DNA from: Thermofilaceae archaeon
Lineage (GTDB): Archaea > Thermoproteota > Thermoprotei > Thermofilales > Thermofilaceae
Assembly (NCBI GenBank): GCA_025057995.1
Contig: JANXEW010000007.1
Coordinates: forward strand, 26,304-90,303
DNA: 64,000 nucleotides
Direction: 5' to 3'
Numbering within the stretch: the first letter of the stretch is position 1; the number at the start of each line of letters is the position of its first letter. Below the pieces are notes generated by a model. That model was given only the letters and a program-made list of their open reading frames with translations. It was not told where the DNA came from and searched no databases. The translations under genes and the position numbers were made by a program. This document shows positions 8,691 through 17,431 of this stretch, one piece after another.

Positions 8691-9335
8691 ATGGGTAAGC
8701 TACTGTTTAAAGGGGTCGAGATTGAACACCTTACACATGCTGCTTTCAGGGTGGAAGGATCTGGAACGGTGTTGTATATTGATCCCTTTAAGGTTGTTGA
8801 ACCGCGAAGGGATGGTGACGTGATTATATGTACACATGATCATTATGATCATTGTAGTCCTGAAGACGTGAAAAAGGTGATAAAAACAGAAGGGATCATT
8901 GTTGCAGCTGAGAACTGTGTTAAAAAGCTTAAAGGGTTCCGAAATGAGGTAAAACCCATAAAACCAGGGGATGAAGCAATAATCAAAGGTTGCAGAATTC
9001 GTGCTGTACCAGCCTATAACGTGAATAAACCCTACCACCCGCGCGAATACGGTGGGATCGGGGTTGTGGTTGAGTTAGCTGGAGTTCGTTTATACCATAC
9101 GGGCGACTCGGATTTAATCTCTGAGATGCGTGACCTCAGAGGGCTCGTAGACGTTGTATTAATCCCCGTAAGTGGAGTTTACGTAATGTCTGTTGAAGAG
9201 GCAGTTGAGGCTGTCAAAATGATACAGCCTGCTTTAGCTATACCGATGCATTACGGAGCTATCGTGGGTTCGGCTTCTGATGCAGAGAAATTTAAGAAAC
9301 TTCTCGAAGGAATCTGTGAAGTAGCCATACTGTAA
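8691..9335 (+). CDS. MBL-fold metal-dependent hydrolase (UPF0173-like)
   Basis: A 214-residue metallo-beta-lactamase-fold protein. The zinc-binding core HDHYDH is at residues 49-54, the aspartate motif is in YHTGDSD, and PMHYG near the C-terminus supplies a further ligand. It lacks the beta-CASP insert of the RNA nucleases. The in vivo substrate is unknown for this family. Confidence 0.8.
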   Translation: MGKLLFKGVEIEHLTHAAFRVEGSGTVLYIDPFKVVEPRRDGDVIICTHDHYDHCSPEDVKKVIKTEGIIVAAENCVKKLKGFRNEVKPIKPGDEAIIKGCRIRAVPAYNVNKPYHPREYGGIGVVVELAGVRLYHTGDSDLISEMRDLRGLVDVVLIPVSGVYVMSVEEAVEAVKMIQPALAIPMHYGAIVGSASDAEKFKKLLEGICEVAIL

Positions 9336-9383
9336 TAATGTCCAAAAAACATTAATTAAAGTGTCTTGTTATACTAAGGCGAG

Positions 9384-9438
9384 CTGTGAAGAAGGTCTGG
9401 AGCACTGAAGACATGATGAAATAGGTGGCAACATGAAG
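9384..9438 (+). ncRNA. Weak candidate C/D-box-like sRNA
   Basis: In the spacer before the RHH gene the order is GTGAAGA (9386-9392, one mismatch to the C box), 12 nt, CTGA (9405-9408), 4 nt, a perfect ATGATGA (9413-9419), 13 nt, then ATGA at 9433, which would be a variant D box and is also the RHH start codon. The spacings fit a C/D guide, but the C box and final D box each have a mismatch and no target was recognised, so chance is likely. Confidence 0.22.
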
Positions 9439-9633
9439 AGAATCTCCATCCGGTTAACGCGGGAGCAGTACAAGCTCCTTAAAATACTCATAGACGAAGG
9501 TGTTTATCCATCGTTTTCGGATGCTTTAAGAGAAGCAGTAGTACGGTTGTTAAAAGAGCAGCATCTCGGTTACGAGGTTTCGTTTTCAAAGGTTACACGT
9601 AGAATGGTGGGACACGCATTCGTTCGCTCTTAA
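9433..9633 (+). CDS. Ribbon-helix-helix DNA-binding protein
   Basis: A 66-residue protein beginning KRISIRLTREQYKLL, the beta-strand of a CopG/MetJ-type RHH fold, followed by two helices (LLKILIDEGVYPSFSDALREAV). It should bind DNA as a dimer, likely as a local transcription regulator. Its last 41 nt overlap the end of the PAC2 gene on the other strand. No toxin partner lies beside it. Confidence 0.75.
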   Translation: MKRISIRLTREQYKLLKILIDEGVYPSFSDALREAVVRLLKEQHLGYEVSFSKVTRRMVGHAFVRS

Positions 9634-10333
9634 CTCCTTCCTTAACCATTTCCGTTATCTCAACCTCCTTTCTTTTCAGTTCCTCGATTAAAGTATCCAG
9701 GTTTCGCGTATCCACGCTTATTTCAAGCAGCTTGCATAAGGCTTGTACGAGCTGCTTAGCTGCTACTGGATCCATTTCGAGTTGGGAGGTGTACCCCATG
9801 AGCACAAAAGCTCTCATACCTCTGAGTGCAGCTAAGGCAGGCAATAAGCCGCAAGCTCCGGTAATTATCCCTCCAGGAGAAGGCTTGAAACCTAACGCAA
9901 CTAGTTTTTCTCTTATTTCGGGATTGGTAACAGCGAAGTAAACTCCCTCTCCTTCACCCATCGTAGTGCCACATGCTCCTATTACCTCGACGCCACCGAT
10001 CGACTGAAAATAATCTAGCGTGTGTTCCGCCACCTCGTACTGCATCCAAGGTACAGGTTGCGTGGGAGCTGTAAGAAACAAGATATCTCGTATCCCGCTG
10101 TAAAGGTAGAAGTCATATGTAGGTATTCTGAGAACAGCGTCGTTGTCGACCAACACCGCTACATTAGATTGAACAAGTAAGCCGTCTGTGTAAAGCTCCG
10201 CTACTTTCCGTAAACGAAGCTCCCTTACAACATAGTCAACCGCTATTTTTCCGACTAACCCCACGCCTGGGAGTCCTTGTACGAGAACTCCTTGACGTAG
10301 TGTCAGCTTCTCCATTTCTCTTAACCGTATCAT
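9593..10333 (-). CDS. PAC2-family protein (proteasome assembly chaperone homologue)
   Basis: A 246-residue archaeal PAC2 protein (COG2047). The N-terminal signature is LVQGLPGVGLVGKIAVDYV, followed by LTAPTQPVPW and GACGTTMGEGEG and a lysine/glutamate-rich C-terminal helix. The family is related to eukaryotic proteasome assembly chaperone 2. Some archaeal members affect proteasome assembly, which is relevant because both alpha and beta subunits occur in this window. The 3' end overlaps the RHH gene. Confidence 0.85.
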   Translation of the reverse strand: MIRLREMEKLTLRQGVLVQGLPGVGLVGKIAVDYVVRELRLRKVAELYTDGLLVQSNVAVLVDNDAVLRIPTYDFYLYSGIRDILFLTAPTQPVPWMQYEVAEHTLDYFQSIGGVEVIGACGTTMGEGEGVYFAVTNPEIREKLVALGFKPSPGGIITGACGLLPALAALRGMRAFVLMGYTSQLEMDPVAAKQLVQALCKLLEISVDTRNLDTLIEELKRKEVEITEMVKEGVKSERMRVPPFYV

Positions 10334-10411
10334 AAGGGTATGGCATGCTAGGTACTATTTAAGTCCGGCGTTGCGTCATCGATTAATACCGACTACTTCA
10401 CGTAACAACGT

Positions 10412-11932
10412 ATGGATCGGTCTCCTCTTATTCTCGGAATCGATATCGGGACAGGTGGTTGTAAGGTTGTAGCTTACAATTTACAAGGTGTTCAAGTGGC
10501 TTCCGCCTTCAGAGAGTACAAGGTCATTCATCCTCGCGTTGGTTGGGCTGAGCAGAACCCAGAAGACTGGTGGCGAGCCGCGGCGGAAGCTATTCGTGAA
10601 GTAACAAGTAGATTGGATCCATCTAGTGTGGAAGCTATAGGTGTGACGTCGCAGAGAGAAGCATTTGCCTCTCTCGGTAAAAACGAAGAGGTGTTGTATA
10701 ACGCTATTATATGGCTCGACTCTCGAGCAAGTAGGCAGGAAGATTGGGTTAAACAAAGGCTAGGTGCTCGGCGTGTACTGGAGATCACGGGGCTCCCCGT
10801 TGACCAGATGTTTTCTGCGGTTAAGCTACTCTGGCTTAAGGAAGAGGCCCCCTCAATTTTCTCTAGAATTAACAAAATTCTTTTCGCCAAGGATTACATT
10901 TCATTCAAACTAACGGGTAACATGTCCACAGATTATAGTATGGCATCGCGGACAATGTTGCTTGACATAAATAAGTTGGAATGGTCAAAGGAGATGTGTG
11001 AAGAACTTCAGATACCGTACGACATACTTCCCCCTCTTAGAGGTTCATGGGAAGTGGTGGGTGAAGTATCCAGCAGGGTTGCTGAGTTAACGGGGTTAAA
11101 GAAAGGTACTCAAGTGGTAGCTGGCGGTGGCGATAGACCTTGTGAAGCACTGGGGGCTGGAGCGATTGACGAAGGCGAGGTGAATGCGGGGACGGGGACA
11201 GGAACATGTTTTGAAGCCCCCCTATCCGAGCCGCGACCCGATTACAAGTTAAGAGTTGATACATGTGTTCACGTTATCCCCCATAGATGGGAGTACGAGA
11301 TAGTTATCAACGCCACAGGCGAATCCCTACGTTGGTTTAGGGATAACTTAGGCTGGTGGGAGGTTGAAGAAGCTAAGAAGCGTGGAGTTTCACCCTATGA
11401 CGTTTTCATGGAGGAGGCTAAAGACATCCCAGCTGGGAGCGAGGGTTTATTGTATTTCCCTTATCTCTGGGGTGTAAAAACCCCCTTCTTTAATCCGAAG
11501 GCTAAAGGAGTCTTCATCGGGTTTACACACGCTCACACGAGAAAGCACTTCGTGCGCGCAATACTCGAAGGCGTCGCTTACCATTATAAAGGTGCTATCG
11601 AACTGTTAAGCGAGTTGGGCGTCAATGTAAGAAGGTTCACTATGACGGGTGGAGAGGTTAGAGGTGAGCTTTGGAACCAGATTAAGGCAGCGATGTTGGG
11701 GATTAACATCCTCATACCCAGAGAAACAGACGCAGCTAGTCTAGGCGCTGCAATACTGGCTGCACTAGGTACAAGACACTATGCTACGGTGCGAGAGGCG
11801 GTTCAAGCGATGGTACACGTAGCGAGGGTCGTAGAACCAGATTCTGAGCTATTTTCCTCCTATACGCGTCTGTACGAGATCTACCGGGCCACCTACTACG
11901 CCCTCGAAAAAGCTTACGACTTAGCATCATGA
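10412..11932 (+). CDS. FGGY-family carbohydrate kinase (xylulokinase-like)
   Basis: A 506-residue sugar or polyol kinase. The N-terminal phosphate-1 motif GIDIGTGGCK is at residues 9-18. GVTSQREAF and YNAIIWLDSRA fit the substrate-binding half, and the C-terminal ATPase half has AGTGTGTC and FTMTGGEVRGELWNQIKA. Length and motifs fit the xylulose/glycerol kinase family. The exact sugar cannot be assigned because no pathway genes are adjacent. Confidence 0.82.
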   Translation: MDRSPLILGIDIGTGGCKVVAYNLQGVQVASAFREYKVIHPRVGWAEQNPEDWWRAAAEAIREVTSRLDPSSVEAIGVTSQREAFASLGKNEEVLYNAIIWLDSRASRQEDWVKQRLGARRVLEITGLPVDQMFSAVKLLWLKEEAPSIFSRINKILFAKDYISFKLTGNMSTDYSMASRTMLLDINKLEWSKEMCEELQIPYDILPPLRGSWEVVGEVSSRVAELTGLKKGTQVVAGGGDRPCEALGAGAIDEGEVNAGTGTGTCFEAPLSEPRPDYKLRVDTCVHVIPHRWEYEIVINATGESLRWFRDNLGWWEVEEAKKRGVSPYDVFMEEAKDIPAGSEGLLYFPYLWGVKTPFFNPKAKGVFIGFTHAHTRKHFVRAILEGVAYHYKGAIELLSELGVNVRRFTMTGGEVRGELWNQIKAAMLGINILIPRETDAASLGAAILAALGTRHYATVREAVQAMVHVARVVEPDSELFSSYTRLYEIYRATYYALEKAYDLAS

Positions 11933-11967
11933 AAAAAGTTAAAACGCCTTATATCGATGGAATGACG

Positions 11968-12068
11968 AGCCCGGTGGTGTAGCGGCAAGCATACGGGGCT
12001 TTGAGCCGATCCGAAAGATCGGCGGGCATGCCCCCGAGGCCGGGGTTCGAATCCCCGCCGGGCTACCA
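11968..12068 (+). tRNA. tRNA-Gln (TTG) with canonical 26-nt intron and encoded CCA
   Basis: The acceptor AGCCCGG (11968-11974) pairs with CCGGGCT (12058-12064). The D stem is GTGT/GCAT, the anticodon stem CGGGG/CCCCG and the T arm CGGGG-TTCGAAT-CCCCG. The anticodon loop reads CTTTGA before the interruption and C after it, so the anticodon is TTG. A 26-nt intron at 12005-12030 sits at the canonical 37/38 site and forms a GCCGATC/GATCGGC hairpin. CCA is encoded at 12066-12068. Confidence 0.93.
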
Positions 12069-12154
12069 AGAAACTTATTCATTTGACATTCTAACAGTCA
12101 TAAATGTTGACAAAGAAATAAGCTTTAAGTAGTTTTAACTAATCAAACTAAGGC

Positions 12155-13219
12155 GTGAGTAGCAGAGCTGTAAGAGAAGCCAAATGGTATGAAAAACTAA
12201 GCGATGGTAAAGTCAGGTGTAGGCTTTGTCCATGGAACTGTGTATTGGAACCCGGGCGCGTGGGTTTATGCGGTGTCAGGATGAATAGAGAAGGGTCTCT
12301 CTTCACGCTAGTCTACGGTCTCGTATCCTCGCTTGCGATTGATCCAATAGAGAAAAAACCGCTCTACCATTTTTACCCTGGCGCACCAATTCTGAGCATA
12401 AGCACCGTAGGTTGTAACCTCAAGTGTCCTTGGTGTCAGAATTGGCACATATCCAGAGCCAAGCCAGAAGAGGCTTTGACGGAATACCTAGAACCGAGCA
12501 TGATCGTGAAATTGGCTAGGCGCTACGACGTCCCTTTTGTCGCATACACTTACAATGAACCGCTAATATGGTACGAATATGTTGCGGACACGGCTAAACT
12601 CGTGAAGCAAGAAGGCGGGTTTAACGTGTTAGTGACCAACGGGCATGCGAATCCAGAACCACTCGAAGAGCTTTTAAAGTACATTGATGCGGCCAACGTG
12701 GACGTAAAAGCTTTCGAGCCGAAAACTTACCTTAAAATCATTGGTGGCAAGCTTGAAAACATACTAGAGTCTATAAAGATTATGAAAGAGAAGGATGTTC
12801 ATGTTGAGACAACATATCTGGTTGTTCCAGGCATTAACGATAACGAGGAGGAATTCCGTAAAATGGTGCGATGGCACATCGACGAGCTGGGTCCGGAGAC
12901 CCCCCTACATATATCCCGCTTCTTTCCGGCATACAAGTTCGCGGATAAAAATTCGACTCCAACTGAGTTGCTGACTAAGTTTTGGGCGTTGGCAAAATCC
13001 GAAGGGGTCTACTACGTTTACTTAGGGAATGTACCAGGTCACAAGGGTGAGTACACATTTTGTTCACATTGTGAAAAGCCAGTAGTAAAGAGGATGGGGT
13101 TCGAGATTTTTGAATGGAACATAGAAGGCGGGAACAAGTGTAAATTTTGTGGGGCGACCATTCACATAAGGGGAGAAAGGTGGCGTCGAAGCAGCCGCGA
13201 TTTTCCCCTCGTCTTTTAG
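12155..13219 (+). CDS. AmmeMemoRadiSam-system radical SAM enzyme
   Basis: A 354-residue radical SAM protein of the PflA-related group that usually pairs with AMMECR1 and Memo proteins. The iron-sulfur motif CNLKCPWC (C87, C91, C94) is in place. An N-terminal CRLCPWNC...GLC cluster and a C-terminal FCSHC...CKFC zinc-ribbon-like part flank the barrel, as in this family. Neither AMMECR1 nor Memo is adjacent here. The start is GTG 12155 and the gene is convergent with dCTP deaminase by 4 nt. Confidence 0.85.
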   Translation: MSSRAVREAKWYEKLSDGKVRCRLCPWNCVLEPGRVGLCGVRMNREGSLFTLVYGLVSSLAIDPIEKKPLYHFYPGAPILSISTVGCNLKCPWCQNWHISRAKPEEALTEYLEPSMIVKLARRYDVPFVAYTYNEPLIWYEYVADTAKLVKQEGGFNVLVTNGHANPEPLEELLKYIDAANVDVKAFEPKTYLKIIGGKLENILESIKIMKEKDVHVETTYLVVPGINDNEEEFRKMVRWHIDELGPETPLHISRFFPAYKFADKNSTPTELLTKFWALAKSEGVYYVYLGNVPGHKGEYTFCSHCEKPVVKRMGFEIFEWNIEGGNKCKFCGATIHIRGERWRRSSRDFPLVF

Positions 13220-13734
13220 CGTGGCAAAGTCACACCGCGTTGTCCTTGATATCTACCTCTGTAGGGAACGGGCTCGCCCTCTACTTTGTAAAAAACTATG
13301 TGAGCAAACCTTACCCCTCTTTTCAAAATCACGGGGAATGCTCCTCCGTGAACCTCTAATGTTATCTGTCCTTCAAAACCAGCGTCTACTACTGTTGGAG
13401 GTATACTGAGGCCTAAGCGTGCAAAAGTGCTTCTTAACTCTATGAGACCTGCGATGTCATCAGGCATTTTTATACTCTCAAGGGTTGAAACTAGGATTTT
13501 CATATAAGGTTGCAAGACAAAGCTTGAATCTAGGCTCAGTACCTTATAGTATTCGTTTAGATCCACCTCGTTCAACCTATCTGGATCTAGCGGAATCGGG
13601 TTATTGAGCAGGACAGCAACTTCATTGCCTATCTTCAGGTCAATTCCATTCTCTCGAATCGAATCAGGTGAAAAGGGGTCTATCCTTAGTACATTCATCT
13701 CGATCAAGCGCCTGATCTCACTACCTGAAAGCAT
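13216..13734 (-). CDS. dcd: dCTP deaminase
   Basis: Converts dCTP to dUTP (or dUMP in bifunctional forms) for thymidylate synthesis. The motifs RSTFARLG and VVDAGFEGQITLE contain the catalytic glutamate, and the C-terminal RYQGQRG is the flexible nucleotide-binding tail. The frame continues upstream to ATG 13815, which would add 27 residues not typical of the family. ATG 13734 (MLSGSEIRRLIE) gives the usual length of about 172 residues and follows an AAGGT tract, so it is used here. Confidence 0.85.
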   Translation of the reverse strand: MLSGSEIRRLIEMNVLRIDPFSPDSIRENGIDLKIGNEVAVLLNNPIPLDPDRLNEVDLNEYYKVLSLDSSFVLQPYMKILVSTLESIKMPDDIAGLIELRSTFARLGLSIPPTVVDAGFEGQITLEVHGGAFPVILKRGVRFAHIVFYKVEGEPVPYRGRYQGQRGVTLPR

Positions 13735-13826
13735 GAGACCTTGCTTTGGCGGCACCTTATACAGCTGACGTTTATTTTTCCAGGCTTCTGTTAACATGGA
13801 AGGATATGAACCCATGGTAGCTATTT

Positions 13827-14696
13827 TTACTTTGTAGTTCTCGTATCTCTGATGGCAATTACACCTTCGTTAACTTGTACGTCTACTGAAGAAGCTACTG
13901 GAAGACACTTCGCTCGCAGCGCATGAACTACAGTCGTAGGTGGTTGCCATTCTTCAAAGGACTCAAATACAGCCATGCCTTTTGCGATAATTACATCTAC
14001 GTTATTTAAAACAGTTAATGCTTCGTTGCTTAGCTCTCCAGGTATCGGACCAGCGGCGTCGCTCCCGGTACCTACGACTCTAGCAAATTTATCAAATCCT
14101 AATGCTAGCGTCTCGTTTACCGTAATATCGTTCTGGTATGGAAAAGTTTTGGCCATCACGTATACTTCGATCCCCATGCTACTAAGCAGCTTTACGACCT
14201 CTAGATCTATAACGGCCTCGCCAGCATTGTCGAGTATATAAGCAACTTTGCGTGCTCTTGAGATAAGCTTGTAAGCCTTTAGACTTTCGTCTCTTCCGAG
14301 CTCTACACTCAAGTCTATTCTCAAATTTTCGTAACCGGGCACGCCGGGGTCGATGGCGTTAGCGGCGATGGTAGCTGTCAAAATTTCCTTAAACCGCTCG
14401 TAGTTCGAAAGCGATCGTATCCTCTTCTCGAGTAGAGGGATAAGATTGTTGACAACCCACTTGTTACTCTCGATTTTGTAGTTGAGGTATGGGTCCACGT
14501 TGTGCATCGCTCGTTTAACAAATCTATAGGTTTCAGTAGCTAACCTTATAGTGGAAGAAAATGGATTAGAGACTGAAAGGTGTTTAGCCAATGCAGCTAA
14601 GTAGTATACTAACTCGTCATTCGGTAATTGCGAAGACAATAGCTCTCTAGCTCGCGCTGCATAGATGCAGGGGATGCATTGTGGCCAGATCCGCAT
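13827..14696 (-). CDS. DUF89/ARMT1-like metal-dependent phosphatase family protein
   Basis: A 289-residue archaeal member of DUF89. It opens with the CIPC pair (C7, C10) and helical bundle typical of the prokaryotic branch (CIPCIYAARARELL), and its catalytic region reads KVAYILDNAGEAVIDL, the aspartate/asparagine metal site of this family, later followed by NNVDVIIAKGMAVFES. Characterised relatives are damage-control phosphatases acting on phosphometabolites. The true substrate here is unknown. It lies 12 nt beyond the longest dCTP deaminase frame on the same strand. Confidence 0.82.
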   Translation of the reverse strand: MRIWPQCIPCIYAARARELLSSQLPNDELVYYLAALAKHLSVSNPFSSTIRLATETYRFVKRAMHNVDPYLNYKIESNKWVVNNLIPLLEKRIRSLSNYERFKEILTATIAANAIDPGVPGYENLRIDLSVELGRDESLKAYKLISRARKVAYILDNAGEAVIDLEVVKLLSSMGIEVYVMAKTFPYQNDITVNETLALGFDKFARVVGTGSDAAGPIPGELSNEALTVLNNVDVIIAKGMAVFESFEEWQPPTTVVHALRAKCLPVASSVDVQVNEGVIAIRDTRTTK

Positions 14697-14779
14697 GCCT
14701 AGGTCTTGATAGACGCCTGAAAAACATCACGCAGACGGCGGCAAAGATTTAGCTAGGAATAAACCGTTTTAGCAACTAA

Positions 14780-14890
14780 CGGGCCGGCCGGGATTTGAAC
14801 CCGGGTCCTACGGGTTAAAAGCATCAACCGGGCGTAATTACCAAAATAGTTACGCCCGTCCGTCGCTCTTCCAGGCTGAGCTACCGGCCC
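14780..14890 (-). tRNA. tRNA-Lys (TTT) with non-canonical 37-nt intron at position 30/31
   Basis: On the minus strand the acceptor GGGCCGG pairs with CCGGCCC, with discriminator G and no encoded CCA. The D arm is GCTC/GAGC. The anticodon stem should be ACGGG/CCCGT with loop CTTTTAA, but ACGG is cut from the next G by 37 nt. The intron therefore lies after position 30 (14823-14859) inside the anticodon stem. It contains a perfect 8-bp GGGCGTAA/TTACGCCC hairpin, as expected for a bulge-helix-bulge substrate. Confidence 0.92.
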
Positions 14891-14941
14891 TAGGGTCTCC
14901 CCATGTTTAGAGTTTAATAGTTTTCTCCCCGGAGAAGTATC

Positions 14942-15848
14942 TTACATAGTGTGAACAAGCTCGAGAAGAATAGTTAATGCGATTAACGTGTAGACTAGAA
15001 GCATTGTTGACTTGAAGGGGGCGTAGGTATCGGTTATCGTAATTTTCAGTTCATTTTTCTCATAATCATGAGTATAGTTCCTGTCCCGTTAGGATATCGA
15101 CGAAAATTCAGTGAAGCTATCGTAGCCCTCCCAGCCTCTTTTAATGAACGGGTGTAGGACTAAGGTTGCATCCGAGATTGAACTGGAAACACTGACACGA
15201 TTCCCTCAAACGTAGTAAGCGTTGATGGCTTGAGGATCTCAAGATAGTTTCATAAGCATAGCCAAGAGTTTCAGGTGTCGTAGCAAGCGGCTTTGTAGAG
15301 GAGTGTAAGGACGAGATGTGTTAGAAAAATGTTGCTGATATATCTCTGAAAGCAAGGATTGTTGAATAGTAACTCCTTTCTGTATTCCAAACTAGAACAC
15401 GAAGGTAGTTGGGCTTCCTCATCATACGAACGTTAGTCTATATTCTGTTCAATAATCTTTAGAACGCTTTCGCCTATTCCCTAGAACCTATCATTAATCT
15501 GGTCATTTATACCCTACCGCTTTTTTAAGATTTTCTTGTGGGTAAGGAGATTTCGGTGTCTTCGGGCGTCAAGCCGTCTTTATGCGTTTTCCTTTCTAGC
15601 CTCTATTCCATTCTTGATGATTATATTTTATCATAGTTAACTTACAATTTTTTGGTTTTGTTAGGGATTCGTTAGTTACTAAAAACATCTTTGAAGCTAT
15701 TATCAGATAAAGTGATGTTTACCCCAGTCTTGCTGCCATAACCGTTTGTCCCCACTGTTATCCTACATGCTTTAAAGAGCACAAAGCATGTATCTGATGA
15801 AGTTAAGATTCCTCCTTGGCTAATCGTGTATATTAAAAAGGATACATT
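14942..15848 (-). pseudogene. Degenerate coding sequence (membrane-anchored or extracellular protein remnants)
   Basis: No intact gene is found, but the minus strand gives several protein-like stretches broken by stops and frameshifts. The clearest are an open run at 15675-15848 (58 codons, with ISQGGILTSSD, ITVGTNGYGSKTG and NITLSDNSF), GIGESVLKIIEQNID near 15435-15480, and a single frame at 14942-15238. That frame has in-frame stops at 15206-15208 and 15089-15091, and ends with a hydrophobic helix (STMLLVYTLIALTILLELV) just before TAA 14942-14944. The last piece looks like a C-terminal membrane anchor. Parent families are not recognised. Confidence 0.5.
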
Positions 15849-15881
15849 TTACCACAAATGAAGCGAGTATGATTGCGTGTA

Positions 15882-16357
15882 TCATAGATCTCGGTAGGGT
15901 CGAACTCTAGCAAGCAAAACTTCGTATCTAAGTTCTCTAGCAGACGTAGTATTCATCAATCTGTGATCTTTGTCTAGGAGCAATGGTTTCACGCCTAAGG
16001 CAAAAGGCCTAGCTGATGTTGTACCTTGCTTACCTGAAATCTGTGAGGGAAACTCCCCGATAGGTAGGAGCTCGTGAGTTTTAAAGCATCGTCTACACGT
16101 TTTCCAGTTAGCTTCGAGAAAAAATCTCCGTATATAGGGATCATGTGCTACATTGTCCTGCATTACTATAGGAGGATTAGGCATAACCTAAAGGCATGTA
16201 GTCTATCCCTCTTTTCTTAGGGGGAGACAATCATGCTAACACCATCGAGCAACACATCACCGCTAGTTGGTTGTAAAAGTCCAGCTATGCATCCTAACTA
16301 GCAATCTTACGAGTCTATAGAACCGAGAATTATGAAATTGTCTTCATTGTAAACATT
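15882..16357 (-). pseudogene. Decayed ABC-transporter ATPase (importer type)
   Basis: Three pieces line up in order with an importer-type ABC ATPase. First, DNFIILGSIDS with stops where Walker A should be. Then CIAGLLQPTSGDVLLDGVSM (16217-16291), the classic stretch after Walker A. Then a 100-residue frame (15882-16184) containing DNVAHDPYIRR, FPSQISGKQG (signature motif), ARPFALGVKPLLLDKDHRLMN (altered Walker B and D-loop) and TSARELRYE. Frameshifts, internal stops, a broken Walker A and a Walker B changed from LLLDEP to LLLDKD show that it is dead. A further 50-codon frame at 16330-16482 overlaps the 5' end. Confidence 0.72.
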
Positions 16358-16651
16358 TTGCTTAGCTCTGTACTAAGGCACGTAGTACTGGCGAATTTCA
16401 GTAATAAAACGAGCACCAAGAGTGTTAGGTTCTCAGAACTTTTAGAGATGTCATCCATTCCACCGGCAGGTTCATTCATCATCGATAAGAAGATGATGTG
16501 AGAATCCCGATTTTAAGTGTATCTTGACAACGTTCACAAATTTACTTCACTAGTAAGCCGCTTTAATTGGCCGGGATATATTTAGCTCAGATAAGAGTTT
16601 AGACAACTATAGCTCACATTTTCCTAACTATAAGTCGTATTAAAATGAGAT

Positions 16652-16758
16652 TGGAGCCCCGGCCGGGATTTGAACCCGGGTCCTCCGGCTCTCTTGATCT
16701 GTGATCTTTGAACGTACCTTACAAGGCCGGCGCTCTAACCCGGCTAAGCTACCGGGGC
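16652..16758 (-). tRNA. tRNA-Thr (TGT) with canonical 29-nt intron and encoded CCA
   Basis: The acceptor GCCCCGG pairs with CCGGGGC, the discriminator is T and CCA is encoded at 16652-16654. The D stem is GCTT/GAGC, the anticodon stem CCGGC/GCCGG and the T arm CCGGG-TTCAAAT-CCCGG. The loop CTTGTA-A gives anticodon TGT. A 29-nt intron (16691-16719) splits the loop at 37/38; the junction is ambiguous by one base because A flanks both sides. Confidence 0.92.
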
Positions 16759-16883
16759 CATAACACGTCTGGTTCGCTTCCTCTTATTAAGACGGCTTAT
16801 ATGCGTTTACCTTTTTAAACCTTCAAAGTTAACGGGGCGGGAATTATTTGGAACAAATCATTAGCTTGTATTACCGACAGTAG

Positions 16884-16893
16884 GTTTTAAAAC
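16884..16893 (+). promoter_or_regulatory. TATA box for the uL22 operon
   Basis: GTTTTAAAAC is centred about 26 nt upstream of ATG 16914. That spacing places transcription start at or near the ATG, implying a leaderless mRNA, and supports ATG 16914 over TTG 16899. Confidence 0.55.
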
Positions 16894-16913
16894 GGAGTTT
16901 GTTAGCGCAGCTT

Positions 16914-17366
16914 ATGCCAAAGTGGGGGTATTCGGTGGAGTTAGATCCAGCTAGGACAGCTATGGCATCTGGGCGTGATCTTAAAGTATCCTATAAAGCC
17001 ACAGTAGAGATACTCAATGTAATAAGAGGGAAGAAGCTAGAAGAAGCCAAAAGTTTTTTAAATGAAGTTATTCAACTCAGCAAACCGGTTCCCTATAAAG
17101 TGCATAATAAGAAAGTTGGACATAGACGTGGTATGGGGCCGGGTAGATATCCCGTGAAAGCGGCTAGGGCTGTGCTTAAAGTGCTCCAAAATGCAGAAGC
17201 GAATGCTGAGTATAAAGGCTTGGACACTAGTAGACTCTGGGTTGTGCACGCGGCGGCGCATAAAGGAATGAAGTTTAAGTCCTACATGCCCAGAGCTTTC
17301 GGTCGAGCAACTCCCTTGTTCCGAGAATTAGTTCATGTAGAGATAGGGCTTGAAGAACGCACGTGA
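16914..17366 (+). CDS. rpl22: Ribosomal protein uL22
   Basis: Large-subunit protein lining the exit tunnel. It starts MPKWGYSVELDP, the usual archaeal N-terminus, and contains GHRRGMGPGRYPVKAAR and the C-terminal AHKGMKFKSYMPRAFGRATP that forms the tunnel beta-hairpin. The frame opens at TTG 16899, but homology and the upstream TATA spacing favour ATG 16914. It heads the uL22-uS3-uL29-Rpp29-uS17-uL14 block, here detached from uS19. Confidence 0.95.
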   Translation: MPKWGYSVELDPARTAMASGRDLKVSYKATVEILNVIRGKKLEEAKSFLNEVIQLSKPVPYKVHNKKVGHRRGMGPGRYPVKAARAVLKVLQNAEANAEYKGLDTSRLWVVHAAAHKGMKFKSYMPRAFGRATPLFRELVHVEIGLEERT

Positions 17367-17431
17367 AACTTAAATACTATGCTCCCTGGGCGATGCGTGC
17401 TTGTGGAAGGAACTAAGTGTGTGTGGTGGAT

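Noticed and set aside
16433..16482. Minus-strand ATGATGA...TGGATGA...CTGA resembling a C/D sRNA of 50 nt
   Set aside because: No D' box, C' has a mismatch, and the sequence lies in a protein-like frame of the decayed region, where ATGATG is the apparent start.
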